In this document: positions 1-11,341 of the stretch, piece by piece
Layout: every line of letters begins with the position of its first letter
Numbering within the stretch: the stretch's first letter is position 1
DNA from: Molossus alvarezi
Taxonomy: Eukaryota; Chordata; Mammalia; Chiroptera; Molossidae
DNA length: 64,000 nt
NCBI GenBank assembly: GCA_037176705.1
Contig: CM073905.1
Coordinates: 34,496,986-34,560,985 of the forward strand
Direction: 5' to 3'
Notes under the pieces: model-generated
What the model was told of the DNA's origin: nothing
What the model saw: the letters and a program-made list of their open reading frames with translations, nothing else
The model's database searches: none
Made by a program: the position numbers and the translations under genes

Positions 1-74
1 ACAGTGAAACTGGAGTAAGGTTGAATAGCAAATATAAAAGGCTTAATTTCATTATTTTCTCATTTTGTTTATAG

Positions 75-121
75 ATTTATTCCGCAATACAGTGGATACA
101 ATTTGTCATGGCTACTCTGAG
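75..121 (+). CDS. TMEM116: TMEM116 internal exon a (TM1, first half)
   Basis: A 47-bp exon lies between a pyrimidine-rich acceptor ending TTTATAG and the donor GAG|GTAAGG. Read in phase 0 it gives IYSAIQWIQFVMATL plus two bases (AG), completed to Ser by the first base of the next exon. This forms the first half of transmembrane helix 1. The assignment rests on phase agreement with the exons at 839, 17133 and 63549 and on the TMEM116 protein pattern they spell together. TMEM116 is a poorly characterised GPCR-like multi-pass membrane protein. The start codon and signal region lie upstream of the window. Alone the exon is too short to identify, so the call depends on the joint reading. Confidence 0.8.
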
Positions 122-171
122 GTAAGGTTACTGAATCTCAAGTAATATGACTGTTTAATCTAGTTTAAGCA

Positions 172-379
172 GCCCTGGTCAGTTTGGCTCAGCGATTAGA
201 GTGTCGGCCTTTGGACCAGAGAGTCCCGGGTTCGGTTCCCACTAGGGACAGTACCTTGGTTGCAGTTTGTCCCTGGCCCTGGTTGGGGTTGTGTGGGTGG
301 CAGCCACTGGATCCATCTCTCTCACATCAATGTTTCTCTTTCCCTCCTGGTGAGGATAATAAAATAAAATAAAAAAACG
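172..379 (+). repeat. Ves-type SINE
   Basis: tRNA-like head (CCTGGTCAGTTTGGCTCAGC), B-box-like GGTTCGGTTCC, A-rich tail. A 10-bp target duplication AGTTTAAGCA lies at 162-171 and 380-389. It sits 50 bp inside the intron after TMEM116 exon a. Confidence 0.93.
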
Positions 380-630
380 AGTTTAAGCAAAATTAGAGAA
401 TTCTGAAGGTTTCTACATTCTCTGTGCCCCTCTGCCCCCTGCCAGGGATTTGCTTTTATTCTTTACTGAGAGAGAAATGTTATTCTTTACCATATTGATA
501 TTTTCTAATTAATAAAATGTACCCATATCAACAACAATAAGACCAAAAAAAACAAAACAAACAGGTCGAAGATTAACCTTTGAAAATCAAAAAATAACTT
601 GGTCAACAGGATTGACTTGCAAAATCAATT

Positions 631-732
631 GTTTTGGTAGCACATATACTAATAACTGGAATGAAACAGAGAAGATTAGCATGGGCCTTGCACAAGGATG
701 ACACACAAATTCATGGAGCAGTCTATATTTTA
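631..732 (+). pseudogene. U6 snRNA retrocopy
   Basis: This is a degenerate U6 copy. GCACATATACTAA, ACAGAGAAGATTAGCATGG, CACAAGGATGACAC and a final ATATTTT follow the order of U6 snRNA. The 5' stem-loop is shortened and several CpGs have decayed to CA or TG, so it is not expected to work as a spliceosomal RNA. No proximal or distal U6 promoter elements are seen upstream. Such copies usually arise by L1-mediated retrotransposition. Confidence 0.85.
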
Positions 733-838
733 AAAAATATGTGCAGTTCATTATATGTCAAAAAAAGCTGTAAAAACCAATAGCAAAAAATGAAGGAACC
801 CCAATTGTCCTGTTTTATTGATCTTTTATCTCTGTCAG

Positions 839-902
839 TGTTATAGGTTCAAGTTCACTTATTGCCTATGCTGTATTCCAGAATATAGAGAAATCTCAAG
901 AG
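839..902 (+). CDS. TMEM116: TMEM116 internal exon b (end of TM1, first intracellular loop)
   Basis: A 64-bp exon follows the acceptor TTTTATCTCTGTCAG and ends at GAG|GTGAGC. Its first base completes the Ser codon split with the exon at 75-121. The following 21 codons read VIGSSSLIAYAVFQ-NIEKSQE, finishing TM1 and giving a short charged intracellular loop, and it ends in phase 0. The stretch LIAYAVFQN is what I recall from mammalian TMEM116 long isoforms. The intron separating it from the previous exon is only 717 bp and carries a SINE and a U6 retrocopy. No stop or frameshift is seen. Confidence 0.88.
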
Positions 903-1384
903 GTGAGCAATCTCTTTTTGTGTTGGATTTGAAATTTTAGTGACTTAACCTTTGATATAATTAAGAGATGTGTCACCTAGAAATGGTGGAATAATTATAT
1001 GAATTACTTATAAATTTGTCATGATACATTGAGATATTTTAGACAATGTCAGTAGGTTTCCCTTTTCTTCTAGGTAATTATTTTAACTATAACTTAGAAT
1101 ACTGAGAGATTGACCAGGGGTATGTATTAATTATTAAGATTAAAGAAACAGTGTTTGGAGCCTATATTCACTCTAAGTATGGTAGGGTCCTGTTTAGAGG
1201 TGAGTTTTCCAGTGTTAAGTTGGTTAAGTTGCTAGTGGGGCTAGAAAATAGTTCAGTGATTTTGCTATACAAAAGGTATTTGTTTTGCTGTTCTTGCTTT
1301 CAAGGCAATTACAATTTAGTGGTGAAAACAGAGCAAAAATACATCCTATGTAAAACTATTCATACCAAAAAGATCAAGTAAAAA

Positions 1385-1440
1385 ACCTTTTATTGAGATA
1401 TAGTTGACAAATAAAAATTGTATATATTTAAGATGTATAA
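1385..1440 (-). repeat. Old L1 3' end fragment
   Basis: The stretch TTTTATTGAGATATAGTTGAC followed by AT-rich sequence resembles the antisense 3' end of mammalian L1M families. It is only about 55 bp, so the call is tentative. Confidence 0.4.
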
Positions 1441-1671
1441 AAACAAAAACAAAAAACCTTCCTGATTCAGAGAGGGCTAGGAAGAGTGATGAATTTGCTA
1501 GCTCAGAAAATATTTTAAAAGGAATGTAACAACTGTTTCTCTAATGAGGCCAAATGGCACAAAATTTGGCAAAATGTAGTTTAGAACATATATAGGAGAA
1601 CTTTTGTATGTGTAAAATGTCATTGGGTTTCTTTAGGCCCACTTTAATAACAGAAATAGTTTTATATGTGG

Positions 1672-1860
1672 AACACTTACTGTATTTCAACTATGCTGAG
1701 TGCTTTATGTACTTTATATCATTGATCCTCATCACTCTTCTATGAGAAGGATGGTGGTAACTCCATTTCACAGACGAGGAAATAGAGGCTCAAAGTCATA
1801 AGATTAACTTGTTCAAGTTATATGGTAAGTGACAGAGCAGGGATTTCCAAAAGTTAAATC
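1672..1860 (+). repeat. MIR SINE
   Basis: It shows the MIR order: a GAGTGCTTTATGTACTTTAT start, ATTGATCCTCATCA, CATTTCACAGACGAGGAAA, GAGGCTCAAAG and AGTGACAGAGCAGGGATTT. This is an ancient mammalian SINE and is strongly diverged. Confidence 0.85.
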
Positions 1861-1892
1861 TTAACTACAATCTTCCTTCAAATTAAACACAA

Positions 1893-2095
1893 TATTTAGT
1901 ATTTATTATATTTGAGACACATGTGCTCAGTGTTTTAAATATATTTTGCATATAATCCTTAAAACAATTCTGTGAGGTAGATATTATGAATCTGATATTA
2001 TAGATGAGGAAATAGAATCCTAGTAAGGTTGAGGGATTTTCCTAAAGTCTTACAGCTAGTAAGCGTTAGAGCTAGAATTTGAGTGCACACTTGTC
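1893..2095 (+). repeat. MIR SINE (second copy in tandem)
   Basis: A second MIR in the same orientation about 30 bp after the first: TAATCCTTAAAACAATTCTG, GAGGTAGATATTAT, AGATGAGGAAATAGA and TTACAGCTAGTAAGCG follow the family order. Confidence 0.83.
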
Positions 2096-2163
2096 TTGTT
2101 TAAAACCTCTCCCCATACACTTTTTAAACCAGTGAAATATGCTGCCTAATGAAAAGATAATTT

Positions 2164-2379
2164 TTAAATATATATTTTTCATTGATTTTTTTAGAGAGAG
2201 AGGGAGAGGGGGAGAGAGATAGAAATATCGATGAATGAAAAACATCCATCAGCTGCCTCCTGCATAACCCACACTGGAGATTGAGCTCAAAACCCAGATA
2301 TGCACCCTGACCGGAAATCAAACCAGAACCTCTCAGTCCATGGGATGATGCTCAATCCACTGAGCCACACTGGCTGGGC
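2164..2379 (-). repeat. Ves-type SINE (GTGGCTCAGTGG subtype)
   Basis: Antisense copy. An ATTGATTTTTTTAGAGAGAG tail side comes first and the head reads CACTGAGCCACACTGGCTGG on this strand. Confidence 0.9.
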
Positions 2380-2490
2380 CCATGGGAAATCTTTGAGAGA
2401 ACTAGCTGACTAGACAGTGACTCAGAGGCAACCTGAAGCAAGAAGAAAGTGACCCAGGCCAGTAAATGTTAAAAAAAATACATGAGACAT

Positions 2491-2690
2491 GCCTGGCTGG
2501 TGTGGCTTAGTGGATTGAGCATTGTCCCATGGACTGAGAGGTCCTGGTTTGATTCCCGGTCAGGGCACCTGCCTGAGTTGCAGGTGTGATCCCCTGTAGG
2601 AGGTGTGCGGGAGGCAACCAGTCGATGTTTTTCTCTCACATCGATATTTCTATCTCTATCCCTTCTTCTCCGTCTAATTGCTTTTGCAAA
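2491..2690 (+). repeat. Ves-type SINE (GTGGCTCAGTGG subtype)
   Basis: Head GCCTGGCTGGTGTGGCTTAG, B-box-like GGTTTGATTCC, then CATCGATATTTCTATC; the tail is eroded into a TG-rich run. Confidence 0.88.
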
Positions 2691-2729
2691 TGTGTGTGTG
2701 TTCACGTGTGTTTTAAAAAGACTTTTTGC

Positions 2730-2967
2730 GCCGTGGCCGGTTTGGCTCAGCGGTTAGAGCATCAGCCTGCGGTCCTGAGGGACCCAGGTTCGATTCCCGC
2801 TAAGGGCATGTACCTCGGTTGCAGTTTGTCCCCGGCCCTGGTTGGGTCGTGCGGGTGGCAACCATTTGATGTGTTCCTTTCACGTCTATGTTTCTCTCTC
2901 TCTCTCTCTCTCTCTCTTCCTGTCTCCCTCTCCCACTCTATCTGAACAAAAATAAAAAAATAAATAA
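2730..2967 (+). repeat. Ves-type SINE
   Basis: Well preserved head with A-box TGGCTCAGCGG and B-box GGTTCGATTCC, a (CT)n stretch and an A-rich tail. Target duplication AAGACTTTTTGC at 2718-2729 is matched by AAGAGTTTTTGC at 2968-2979, one mismatch. Confidence 0.93.
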
Positions 2968-3568
2968 AAGAGTTTTTGCTTTCATATTTAAGACCATGTC
3001 TTATGCCTTTTTGTGTCTTCCTTATTATCAAGCACTGTGTTGATTGTATTTTCCATAAAGCATGGAGCTGTATCATACATTCCTTTGTATTACCTTCAAC
3101 ATAGTATCTTCCTACACATAGATAGGAGGGGTGAAATCTTTCTTGATTTCAATAATAGGTACTCAGTTAATTTTTGTTGTTTAATTGATTGATTTTATCT
3201 TCTATTACTAGAACTCATGGTTTTCCAACCATGAGTGAAAATATATAAACCTCCTTCTTTTCCCTGACAAAGACATTAGGTATGCTTTAGTGGCTGGCAG
3301 CTCCCTGAAAATAAGGCTATTTCTTGAATCAATGACCATTGTTATGTACTTGCTTACAAAAGCCACTTGACTGCCTTTCTCCTCCAGAGTTTATTGTTTT
3401 GATTTTTTACCCATTAGCAGTTATAAACTTGTGGTAGGTCATAGGCCAATTTAATCTATGAATGTACCATCTGGTTATAATTTTAGCAAGCTTTGGAGCA
3501 GACATTGTATGTGGTGAAAATAGTACTATCTGATGTTCATTAAGTACAGTTTAAAATTTTATTAATTC

Positions 3569-3720
3569 GCCCTGGCTGGCATGGCTCAGTGGTTAGAGTG
3601 TCGGCCCGCAGAACAATGAGTCGAGGGTTCAAATCCAGCCAAGGCACATACCTCGGTTGCAGTCCATCCTCGGCCCTGGTTGGGTCGTGCCGGAGGTAAC
3701 CAGTCGATGTGGCTCTATCA
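3569..3720 (+). repeat. Ves-type SINE, 3' truncated
   Basis: Head CCCTGGCTGGCATGGCTCAG to AACCAGTCGATG, then it breaks off at the poly-T of HAL1-like copy H1. The missing 3' half is not found on the far side of H1. Confidence 0.85.
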
Positions 3721-5812
3721 AATTTTTTTTTAATCTTTATTGTTGAATGTATTACAGATGTTCCTCATTTCCCCTCCATTGACCCCTCCTGCCTTTTCCC
3801 ACACTGTTGTCTGTGTTCATTGGTTATGCATATAAGTTCTTTGGTTTATTTCCTCCCACCCCCCAACCTCCTTCTCTTTGAGGTTTGTCAGTCTACAACC
3901 AGTTTGTTCTTCTTAATCCCTTCACATTTTTCACCCATTCCCCCAACACCCCTCCCATCTGGCAACCAACAAAATGTTCTCTGTATCTATGAGAATGTTT
4001 CTGTTCTGCCTGTTCATTTTGTTTGTAGATTCAATTGTCGATAGATATGTATTCATTGCCATTTTGTTTGTTTATATATTTTATCTTTTTCTTCAAAAAG
4101 ACCCTTCAACATTTTATATAATAACGGTTTGGTGGTGATGAACTCCTTTAGCTTTTTCTTGTCTGGGAAACTCTTTATATGGCCATCAATTCTAAATGAC
4201 AGCTTTGCAGGATAGAGTAGAATAATCTTGGTTGTAGGTTCTTGCTTTTCATCACTCTGAATATTTCTTGCCACTACCTTCTGGCCTGCAAAGTTTCTTG
4301 TGAGAAATCAGCTGACAGTCTTATGGGAACTCCCATAAGTATGGGAACTAACTGCTTTTCTCTTGCTGCTTTTAAGATTCTCTCTTTGTTTTGAACCTTT
4401 TGCATTTTGATGATGATGTGTCTTGGGCCTCTTGTGGTTCATCTTGTTTGGGACTCTTTGTGCTTCCTGAACTTGTATGTCTGTTTCTTTCACCAAGTTA
4501 GGGAAGTTTTCTGCCATTATTGTTTCAAATAGGTTTTTGATTTCTTGTTCTCTCTCTTCTCCTTCTGGCACCCTCAAGATGCGAATGTTGGCACGCTTGA
4601 GGTTGTCCCAGAGGCTCCTTACACTATCCTCATTTTTTTGGATTCTTTTTTTTTTTTTTTTTCTGTTCTGATTGGGTGTTTTTGCTTCCTTATATTCCAA
4701 ATCGATGGTTTGCTTCTTGGCTTTACCTACTCTACTATTGAATCTGTGTAAATTATTCTTTATTTCAGTTAGTGCCTCCTTCATTTCTGACTGGTCCTTT
4801 TTTATACTCTTGAGGCCCTCACTAAGTTCACTGAGGTTCTTACTAAGTTCATTGAGCATCCTTATAAGCAGTATTTTGAACTCAGTATCTGTTAGGTTGC
4901 TTATCTCCATTTCGCTTAGTTCTTTTCCTGGGGTTTTGTTCTATTCTTTCATTTGGGACCTGTTTCTTTGTCTCCTCATTTTGGCTGCCTCTCTGTGTTT
5001 GTTTCTGTGTATTACTAAACAAGAGCTATGGGGCTAGCTGAGACCAGATGCTGCTTGTTTGAAAGAATTTAGGACAACCTGAAGCAGGATCCAAGACAGG
5101 CCAATCCTATGGTTAAGCAAGTGCAACAGCTTGGGTGGGCCTGAAAGCTGGGTGGGGCAGGGCCTCAGGGAATCACCAGGGCGGGGCAACCAGTGTGAGC
5201 CAGGTTGCTGGAGTCCCAGATATGGCAGCTGTCTGCTGCCCCAGGGAAGGTCTCACCAAGGGAACAAAGGCCTCTGACAGCATGTTTGTCCTGGATAAAG
5301 CCCCCTCTCCAGCCCTCGCTCCAATGCCAAACAGCTCAGTTCTCCCCTGTATGTCTCTGGCGCCCCTTGAGCTGCCTCCCCTCCAAGCTAAGAGGGAGTC
5401 AGTCTGATAAGTCCATGCACGGGCCCTTTAAGAGGAGCTGCCTGGGGTTCCAGCCGCCTCAGCCTCCCTGAGCCTCAGTTCCTGCTGGTTTTTCCAGCCA
5501 GAAGTTATGGGGACTTCTCCTCCTGGCACTGGAACCCTGAGCGGGGCACCTGGTGTGGGACGGGGACCACTTCAACCTCAGGGAAGGTATCCTCCTGATT
5601 TTTATCCATGTGGGACCAGCCCGTCTGCCTCCACCCCTCCTACCAGTCTTGATGTGGCTGCTTCTTTAATTCTGTAGTTGTAGGACTTCCATTCAGCTTG
5701 ATTTCAAGCAGTTTTGAGTGATGGTTGTTCTGTAGTTTAGTTGTAACTTTGATGTGGTTGTGGGAGGACGTGATACTGGTTTACCTATGCCGCCATCTCG
5801 ACCAGAAGTCCC
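3721..5812 (-). mobile_element. HAL1-like (ORF1-only L1) element H1
   Basis: Antisense to TMEM116. Read on the minus strand it has a GC-rich 5' region (5812 to about 5040), an ORF1 remnant (4980 to about 4053), then a 3' region with G-rich tracts and a poly-A. No ORF2 lies between ORF1 and the tail. Its 5' end carries GATGGCGGC just inside, like L1 promoters. Its 5' region is almost base-for-base that of copy H3 at 59.2-60.0 kb. No target duplication can be seen, and a SINE is cut at its 3' side, which suggests a deletion at insertion or later. HAL1 elements are known from mammals including bats; they depend on L1 ORF2 protein. Confidence 0.8.
4053..4980 (-). pseudogene. ORF1 remnant of H1
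   Basis: The minus strand encodes blocks related to L1 ORF1 protein: MEISNLTDTEFKILLIRML, RANIRILRVPEGEERE, and a C-terminal block near 4100-4270. The ATG equivalent to that of intact copy H2 is at 4978-4980. A Gln codon shortly after it has become a TAG stop, and a small duplication near 4325-4345 plus frameshifts break the C-terminal half. It is not translatable as a whole. Confidence 0.8.
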
Positions 5813-6373
5813 AGAGTATTAACATCTTAACTTTTCTCGCTTTTGGAAGAAAGGTATGAGAAAATTTTCCTATTAGTTTTTATAGTAGGTAGTCTCTGAT
5901 GATAACTTAAAATTTTTTTAATTTATTTTTTCTTGTGAGATATATCAGACATGGATTAGAATACATACACCATATATGTACTACTTAAAGAATGATTATA
6001 AACAAACACTAGGGATAAGAAATACACTAGGGACAAGAAATAGAAATTGTCAGTAAGCATACCTATTTGTGCTCTTTCCCAATCACAACTCTTCCCCTCA
6101 CCTCTAAAGGTGACCACTTTCCAGATTTTTGTGATAACTATTTCTTTCTTTTTAATGTACAGTTTTACCAGTAATCTATATATCGCTGAACAATTTAGTT
6201 TTGCTTGTTTTTGAACTTGACATAAATATTTTTTGTAGGTATTGTTCTGTGATTTGCTTTTTTTTCTCAATAATATTTGTGAGAGTTATCCATGTTGTTG
6301 TGTATATCTCTGGTTAATTTTATTTTCATTGATTAGCATTCTGTATTATGAATATACCACAGTTTTTTGTTGT

Positions 6374-6610
6374 TAATCCTCACTTGAGAATATTTTTCCA
6401 TTGATTTTTAGATAGAGTGGAATGGAGGGAAAGAGAGATAGAGAGAGAGAAAGAGAAACATCATTGTGAGAGAGACACATCAACTGATTGCCTCCCACAC
6501 AACCCTGACCAGGGCTGGGGATCGAACCTGCAACCCAGGTACTTGCCATTGACGAGACCCTTTGGTCCTTGGGCTGATGCTCTTAACTGCTGAACCAAAC
6601 CAGCCAGGGC
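6374..6610 (-). repeat. Ves-type SINE, older subtype
   Basis: Antisense copy from TAATCCTCACTTGAGAATA to CCAAACCAGCCAGGGC, with the CCATTGATTTTTAGATAGAG tail type. Confidence 0.88.
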
Positions 6611-6947
6611 TATTCCACAATTTATCAATCTGTGCTGCTATTAACAATCCTGTACTTGTCTTCTGGTACACATATGCAAAATTTCTCTAATGTATTTTCC
6701 TAATAACAGAATTGCTATAGGAGATGCAAACTCCTTGATAATACCAAACTTTTCCAAATGTTTGTACCAGCAGTGTATGAAAGATCCCATTGCGTTATGT
6801 TCCCATTCATACTTGATATTGTCAGACTTTAAAATTTTTTGCCACGGTTGAGTAATTATTTTCTCATTGTGGTTTTAATTTTCATTTCCTTGATTCTTGA
6901 TGAAAGTCAGGTATATTTTCACGTGTTTATGGCCATTTGGATTTCCT

Positions 6948-7197
6948 CTTTTTTTTTTATCCTCACCTGAGGACATTTTTGCATTTATCTTCAGATAGAG
7001 CAGGAGGGAGAGAAGGAGGAAGAAAGAGAGAGAAACATCGATGTGAGAGAGACACATCTAGTGGTTGCCATCCACATGACCCCAACCAGTGCCGGGGACA
7101 AACTGCAACCGAGGTACATGCCCTTAGTGGGAACTGAACCCTGGATTCTCCAGTTCACGGGCCGACTCTCTAACCACTGAGCAAGACTGTCTAGGGT
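6948..7197 (-). repeat. Ves-type SINE
   Basis: Antisense copy beginning with poly-T and ATCCTCACCTGAGGACAT; ends TCTAGGG. It lies inside the old L1M. Confidence 0.9.
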
Positions 7198-7394
7198 GGA
7201 GTTCCTCTTTTCTGAAGTACTTGTTTAAATCTTGTCCATTTTTTTCTATTGGGTTTTCTTATTGCTTTGTAAGTTTTTTTTTGTTTGTTTTTGTTTTTAG
7301 TATTGTTTGGATATTGGTCCTTTGTTATATGTGTTGCAAATATCTTCTCCCACTTTATGGCATGTCTTTTCACTTTATGGTCTTCTTTTTCTCG

Positions 7395-7770
7395 TTGGAG
7401 AGAACATGGTTTAATTAAAGGCAAAGCCGATTTCAGAAGCTGCAGGTCTTGCACAGAAGACCAAAACAAAAAAACAAAACACAAATGAAAGTTTACTACA
7501 CAAACCCAGTTTCTGATGAAGAGTCTATTCTCCCTCCTCATTACTCCACACTGAGGATGGTAAGGTGAGTAACTGCCCCAAGAAACAGAAAACATTCCAA
7601 CCACCAAATGCTCATGCAGAGATGGGGCTGCAGAGGGAATGTGGGGGCGTCGGAGAGCGAGACACGCACCTGGTTCTAGGGTGCAAGAATCAGTGACAGT
7701 TCACATATTGGAATGTTATAGCTGCCTGAATGTGGAACTCAAATACACAAAGTGGGAAAAAGCATATGGT
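7395..7770 (-). pseudogene. Probable retrocopy, 3'-UTR part
   Basis: About 375 bp that match neither the flanking L1M nor L1-D. On the minus strand it ends with AATTAAACC, then GAGAAAAAGAAG, reading like a polyadenylation signal and a short A-rich tail. Similar non-L1 sequence resumes at 14800-14944, on the far side of L1-D, and L1M resumes after that. A weak flanking match (ATGGTCTTCTTTTT at 7382, ATGGTGCATTT at 14946) would be its target duplication. I do not recognise the parent gene. Confidence 0.35.
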
Positions 7771-8544
7771 ATATTTTTAAAACATTTTTAAAATTAATTT
7801 ATTTTTGTTACAGATGTTTTTCCTTTTCCCTCCGTCCCCCATTTATACCCTCCTCCTGATCCCCCCCACCCAGGCTGTGGTGCCAGAATTGTTGTCTATT
7901 TCCATTGGTTACATATACATGCACATAAGTTCTGTGGTTTATCTCTTCCCTCCACCCCCACGCCCTCTTCTGAGGTTTGTCAGTCTATATCTTACTTCTG
8001 TGTCTCTGGGTCTATTTTGTTCATCAGTTTGTTTTGTTCATTATATTCCACAAATAAGTGAGATCATGTGATATTTGTCTTTCTCTGATTGGCTTGTTTT
8101 GCTTAGGATAATACTCTCCAGGTCCCTCCCTCCATGTCATCTCAAAGGATAAGAGATCTTTCTTTCTTACACCTGCATAGTATTCCATTGTGTATATGTA
8201 CCACAGCTTTTTTGTCCACATATCTATTGATGGACACTTGGACTGTTTCCAGATCTTAGCTATTGTAAATAGTGCTGCTATGAACATAGGGGTACATATA
8301 TTCTTTCCGATTGATGTTTCAGGCTTCTTAGGGTATATTCCTAGAAGTGGGATAACTGGACCAAATGTCAGTTCAATTATTAGCTTTTTAAGAAAACACC
8401 ATACTGTTTTCCATAGTGGCTGCACCAGTCTGCATTCCCACCAGCAGTGTACTAGAGTCCCCTTTTCTCCAAACCCTCACTAGCACCTGTTGTTTGATGA
8501 TTTGTTGATGGCAGCCATTCTGACAGGTGTGAGGTGATACCTCA

Positions 8545-8799
8545 TTTTTTTTTTTAATCCTCACCTGAGGACATTTTTTGTTCAGATAGAGTGGGAGGGA
8601 GAGAGAGGTAGAGAGAGAGCGAGAGAGAGAGAGAGAAACATTGACGTGAAAGGGACACATCGAGTGGTTGCCACCAGCATGACTCAACCAGGGTTGGGGA
8701 CAAACTGCAACCGAGGTACATGCCCTTAGCGGGAACCAAACCTGGGTCTCTCTAGACTACAGGCCGATGCTCTAACTGCTGAGCCAAACCGGCCAGGGC
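8545..8799 (-). repeat. Ves-type SINE
   Basis: Antisense copy inserted in L1-D; short duplication ACCTCATT / GCCTCATT flanks it. Confidence 0.9.
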
Positions 8800-9175
8800 G
8801 CCTCATTGTTCTTTAATTTGCATCTCTTTGATGATTAGTGACGTTAAGTATTTTTTCATATGTCTCTTGGCCATTTGTATGTCCTGTTTGGAGAGGTGTT
8901 TATTTAGGTCCTCTGCCCATTTTTTAAATAAGTTTTTTGCCTTTCTTTTATTGAGTTGTACGAGTACTCTATATATTTTGGAAATTAACCCCTTATCTGA
9001 TGTATCATTGGCAATTATGCTCTCCCATACAGTGGGTTCCCTTTCCATTTTGATGGTTGTTTCTTTTACTGTGCAGAAGCTTTTGAGTTTGATGTAGTCA
9101 TTCATTTTTTCCTTTGTTTTTCTTGCCTTAGGCGTTGTATCAGAGAAAATTCTGCTGCATGTGATGTCTGAAATT

Positions 9176-9273
9176 TTTTTTGTGTGTGTGGTACATGCCC
9201 CTAGCAGGAACCGAACCCGGGACTCTCTGGTCCACAGGCCAACGCTCAACTGCTGAGCCAAACTGGCCAGGGC
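9176..9273 (-). repeat. Ves-type SINE, truncated
   Basis: Only the tRNA-like head half is present, yet the flanks TGTCTGAAATTTTT are duplicated, so it inserted as a short copy. Confidence 0.85.
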
Positions 9274-9346
9274 TGTCTGAAATTTTTTTGCCTGCATTTT
9301 CTTCTAGGATTTTTATGGACTCGTGATTACATTGAAGTCTTTCATC

Positions 9347-9585
9347 CTTTTTTTTTTTTTTTTTTTTTGCATTTATCTTCAGATAGAGCAGGAGGGATAG
9401 AGGGAGGAAGAGAGAGAGACAAACATCGATGTGAGAGAGACACATAGATTGGTTGCCACCCACACAACCCCAACTAGGGCTGGGGACAAACTGCAACCGA
9501 GGTACATGCCCTTAGCGGGAATCAGACCCGGGACTCCCTGGTCTGTGAGCCAATGCTCTAACTGCTGACCCAAACAGGCCAGGGC
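9347..9585 (-). repeat. Ves-type SINE
   Basis: Antisense copy in L1-D; flanks AAGTCTTTCATCC / AAGCCTTTTATCC are a diverged target duplication. Confidence 0.9.
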
Positions 9586-11341
9586 AAGCCTTTTATCCAT
9601 TTTGAGTTAATTCTTGTGTATGGTGTAAGTTGATCTAGTTTCATTTTTCTACATGTAGCTGTCCAATTTTCCCAACACCATTTACTGAAGAGGCTGTCTT
9701 GACTCCACTGTATGTTCTTGCCACCTTTGTCAGATATTAATTGAGCATATTGTCTTGCATCAATTTCTGGGTTCTCTATTCTGTTCCATTGAACTATATG
9801 CCTGTTCTTGTGCCAGTACCCAGCTGTTTTAATTACAGTGGTTTTGTAGTATAACCTGATATCCAGCATTGCGATCCCTCCTACTTTGTTCTTTTTCAAG
9901 ATTGCTGTGGCTATTTGGGGTCTTTTTTGGTTCCATATAAAGTTCTGGAGTATTTGTTCTAGTTCTGTGAAATATGGCGTTGGTATTTTGATGGGGATTG
10001 CATTGAATCTATAGATTGCTTTGGGTAGTATGGACATTTTAATGATGTTAATTCTTCCAATCCATGAACAAAGTATGTGCTTCCACTTTTTTTATATCTT
10101 CCTCTGTTTCTTTTTTCAATGCCCTGTAGTTTTCTTTTAATAGGTCCTTTACTTCTTTGATTAAGTTTATTCCTAGGTATTAATTTTTTTGCCGCAATAC
10201 AAAATGGAATTGTTTTTTTAGTTTCTCTTTCTGTGAGTTCATTATTGGTGTATAAGAATGCTACTGATTTCTTGACATTAATTTGAATCCTGCTACTTTG
10301 CCAAATTTGTTTCTTAAATCTAGTAGATTTTTGATGGAGTCTTTAGGGTTTTCTATGTACAATATCATGTCATCTGCAAATATTGACAGTTTCACTTCCT
10401 CCTTTTCAATTTGGATCCCTTTCATGTTTTCTTCATGTCTAATTGCTGTGGCTAAGACTTCCAGTACTATGTTAAGTAAGAGTGGCAAAAGTGGGCATCC
10501 CTGTCTTGTTCCTGTTCTTAAGGGAAATGCTTTTAGTTTTTGCCCATTGAGTATGATGTTGGCTGTAGCTTTTTCATAAATGGCCTTTATTATGTTGAGA
10601 TAGGATCCCTCTATTCCCAAATTGCTGAGCATTTTTATCAGAAATAGGTGCTGGATTTTGTCAAATGCTTTTTCAGCTTCTATTGATATGATCATATGGT
10701 TTTTATCTTTCATTTAGTTCATGGGTGTATCACATTTATTGATTTGCGAATATTGTACCAGCCTTGCATCCCTGAGATGAATCCCACTTGATAATGGTGA
10801 ATAATTTTTTTGATGTATTGCTAGATTCAATTTGCTAATATGTTGTTAAGGATTTTGGCATCAGTGGTCATCATTGGCCTGTAGTTTTCTTTCTTTGTAG
10901 TGTCTTTATCCATTTTTGGAATTAGGATTATGCTGGCCTCTTAAAGTGAGTTTGGAAGTCTTCCAGCCTGTTGGAATTTTTGGAATAGTTTGAGGAGAAT
11001 ATGTGTTAGATCTTCTTCAAATGTTCAGTAAAACTTCCTTGTGAAGCCATCCGGGCCTGGGCTTTTGTTTGCTGGGAGAGTCTTGACTACATCTTCGATT
11101 TCCTTAGTTGTTGTTGTTCTGTTCAGGTTTTCTCTCTCTCCTGGTTCAGTTTTGGGAGACTGTGTGTTTCTAGAAATGTGTCCATTTTGCCTAGATTGTC
11201 CAATTTGTTGGAGTATAATTGTTCATAGTATGTTTTGATGGTTCTTTGTATTTCTGCGGTGTCAGTTTTTACTTTCTCTCTTTTGTTTGTAATTTTGTTT
11301 ATTTAACAAATTTTGTTAAATTTGTTAATTTATTCTCTCTC

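Larger units (their letters stand above)
122..838 (+). other. TMEM116: TMEM116 intron between exons a and b
   Basis: A 717-bp intron with GT..AG ends. It holds a Ves-type SINE starting 50 bp after the donor and a degenerate U6 snRNA copy. The remaining sequence, about 390-630 and 733-820, is AT-rich and shows nothing I recognise. Confidence 0.8.
5820..7394 (-). repeat. Old L1M ORF2-region remnant
   Basis: Antisense, strongly diverged L1 sequence with phrases typical of L1M ORF2 3' parts, such as TTATCAATCTGTGCTGCTATT and CTTCTCCCACTTTATGGCATG. Two SINEs interrupt it. It appears to continue after 15167, so younger insertions at 7.4-15.17 kb split it. Confidence 0.6.

Noticed and set aside
631..732. 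Functional U6 snRNA gene
   Set aside because: Shortened 5' stem-loop, decayed CpGs and no upstream TATA/PSE elements at the expected distance.
3569..3720. Regular spacing of similar repeats, considered as an array (CRISPR-like or satellite)
   Set aside because: The units are dispersed SINEs in both orientations with unrelated flanks and individual target duplications.
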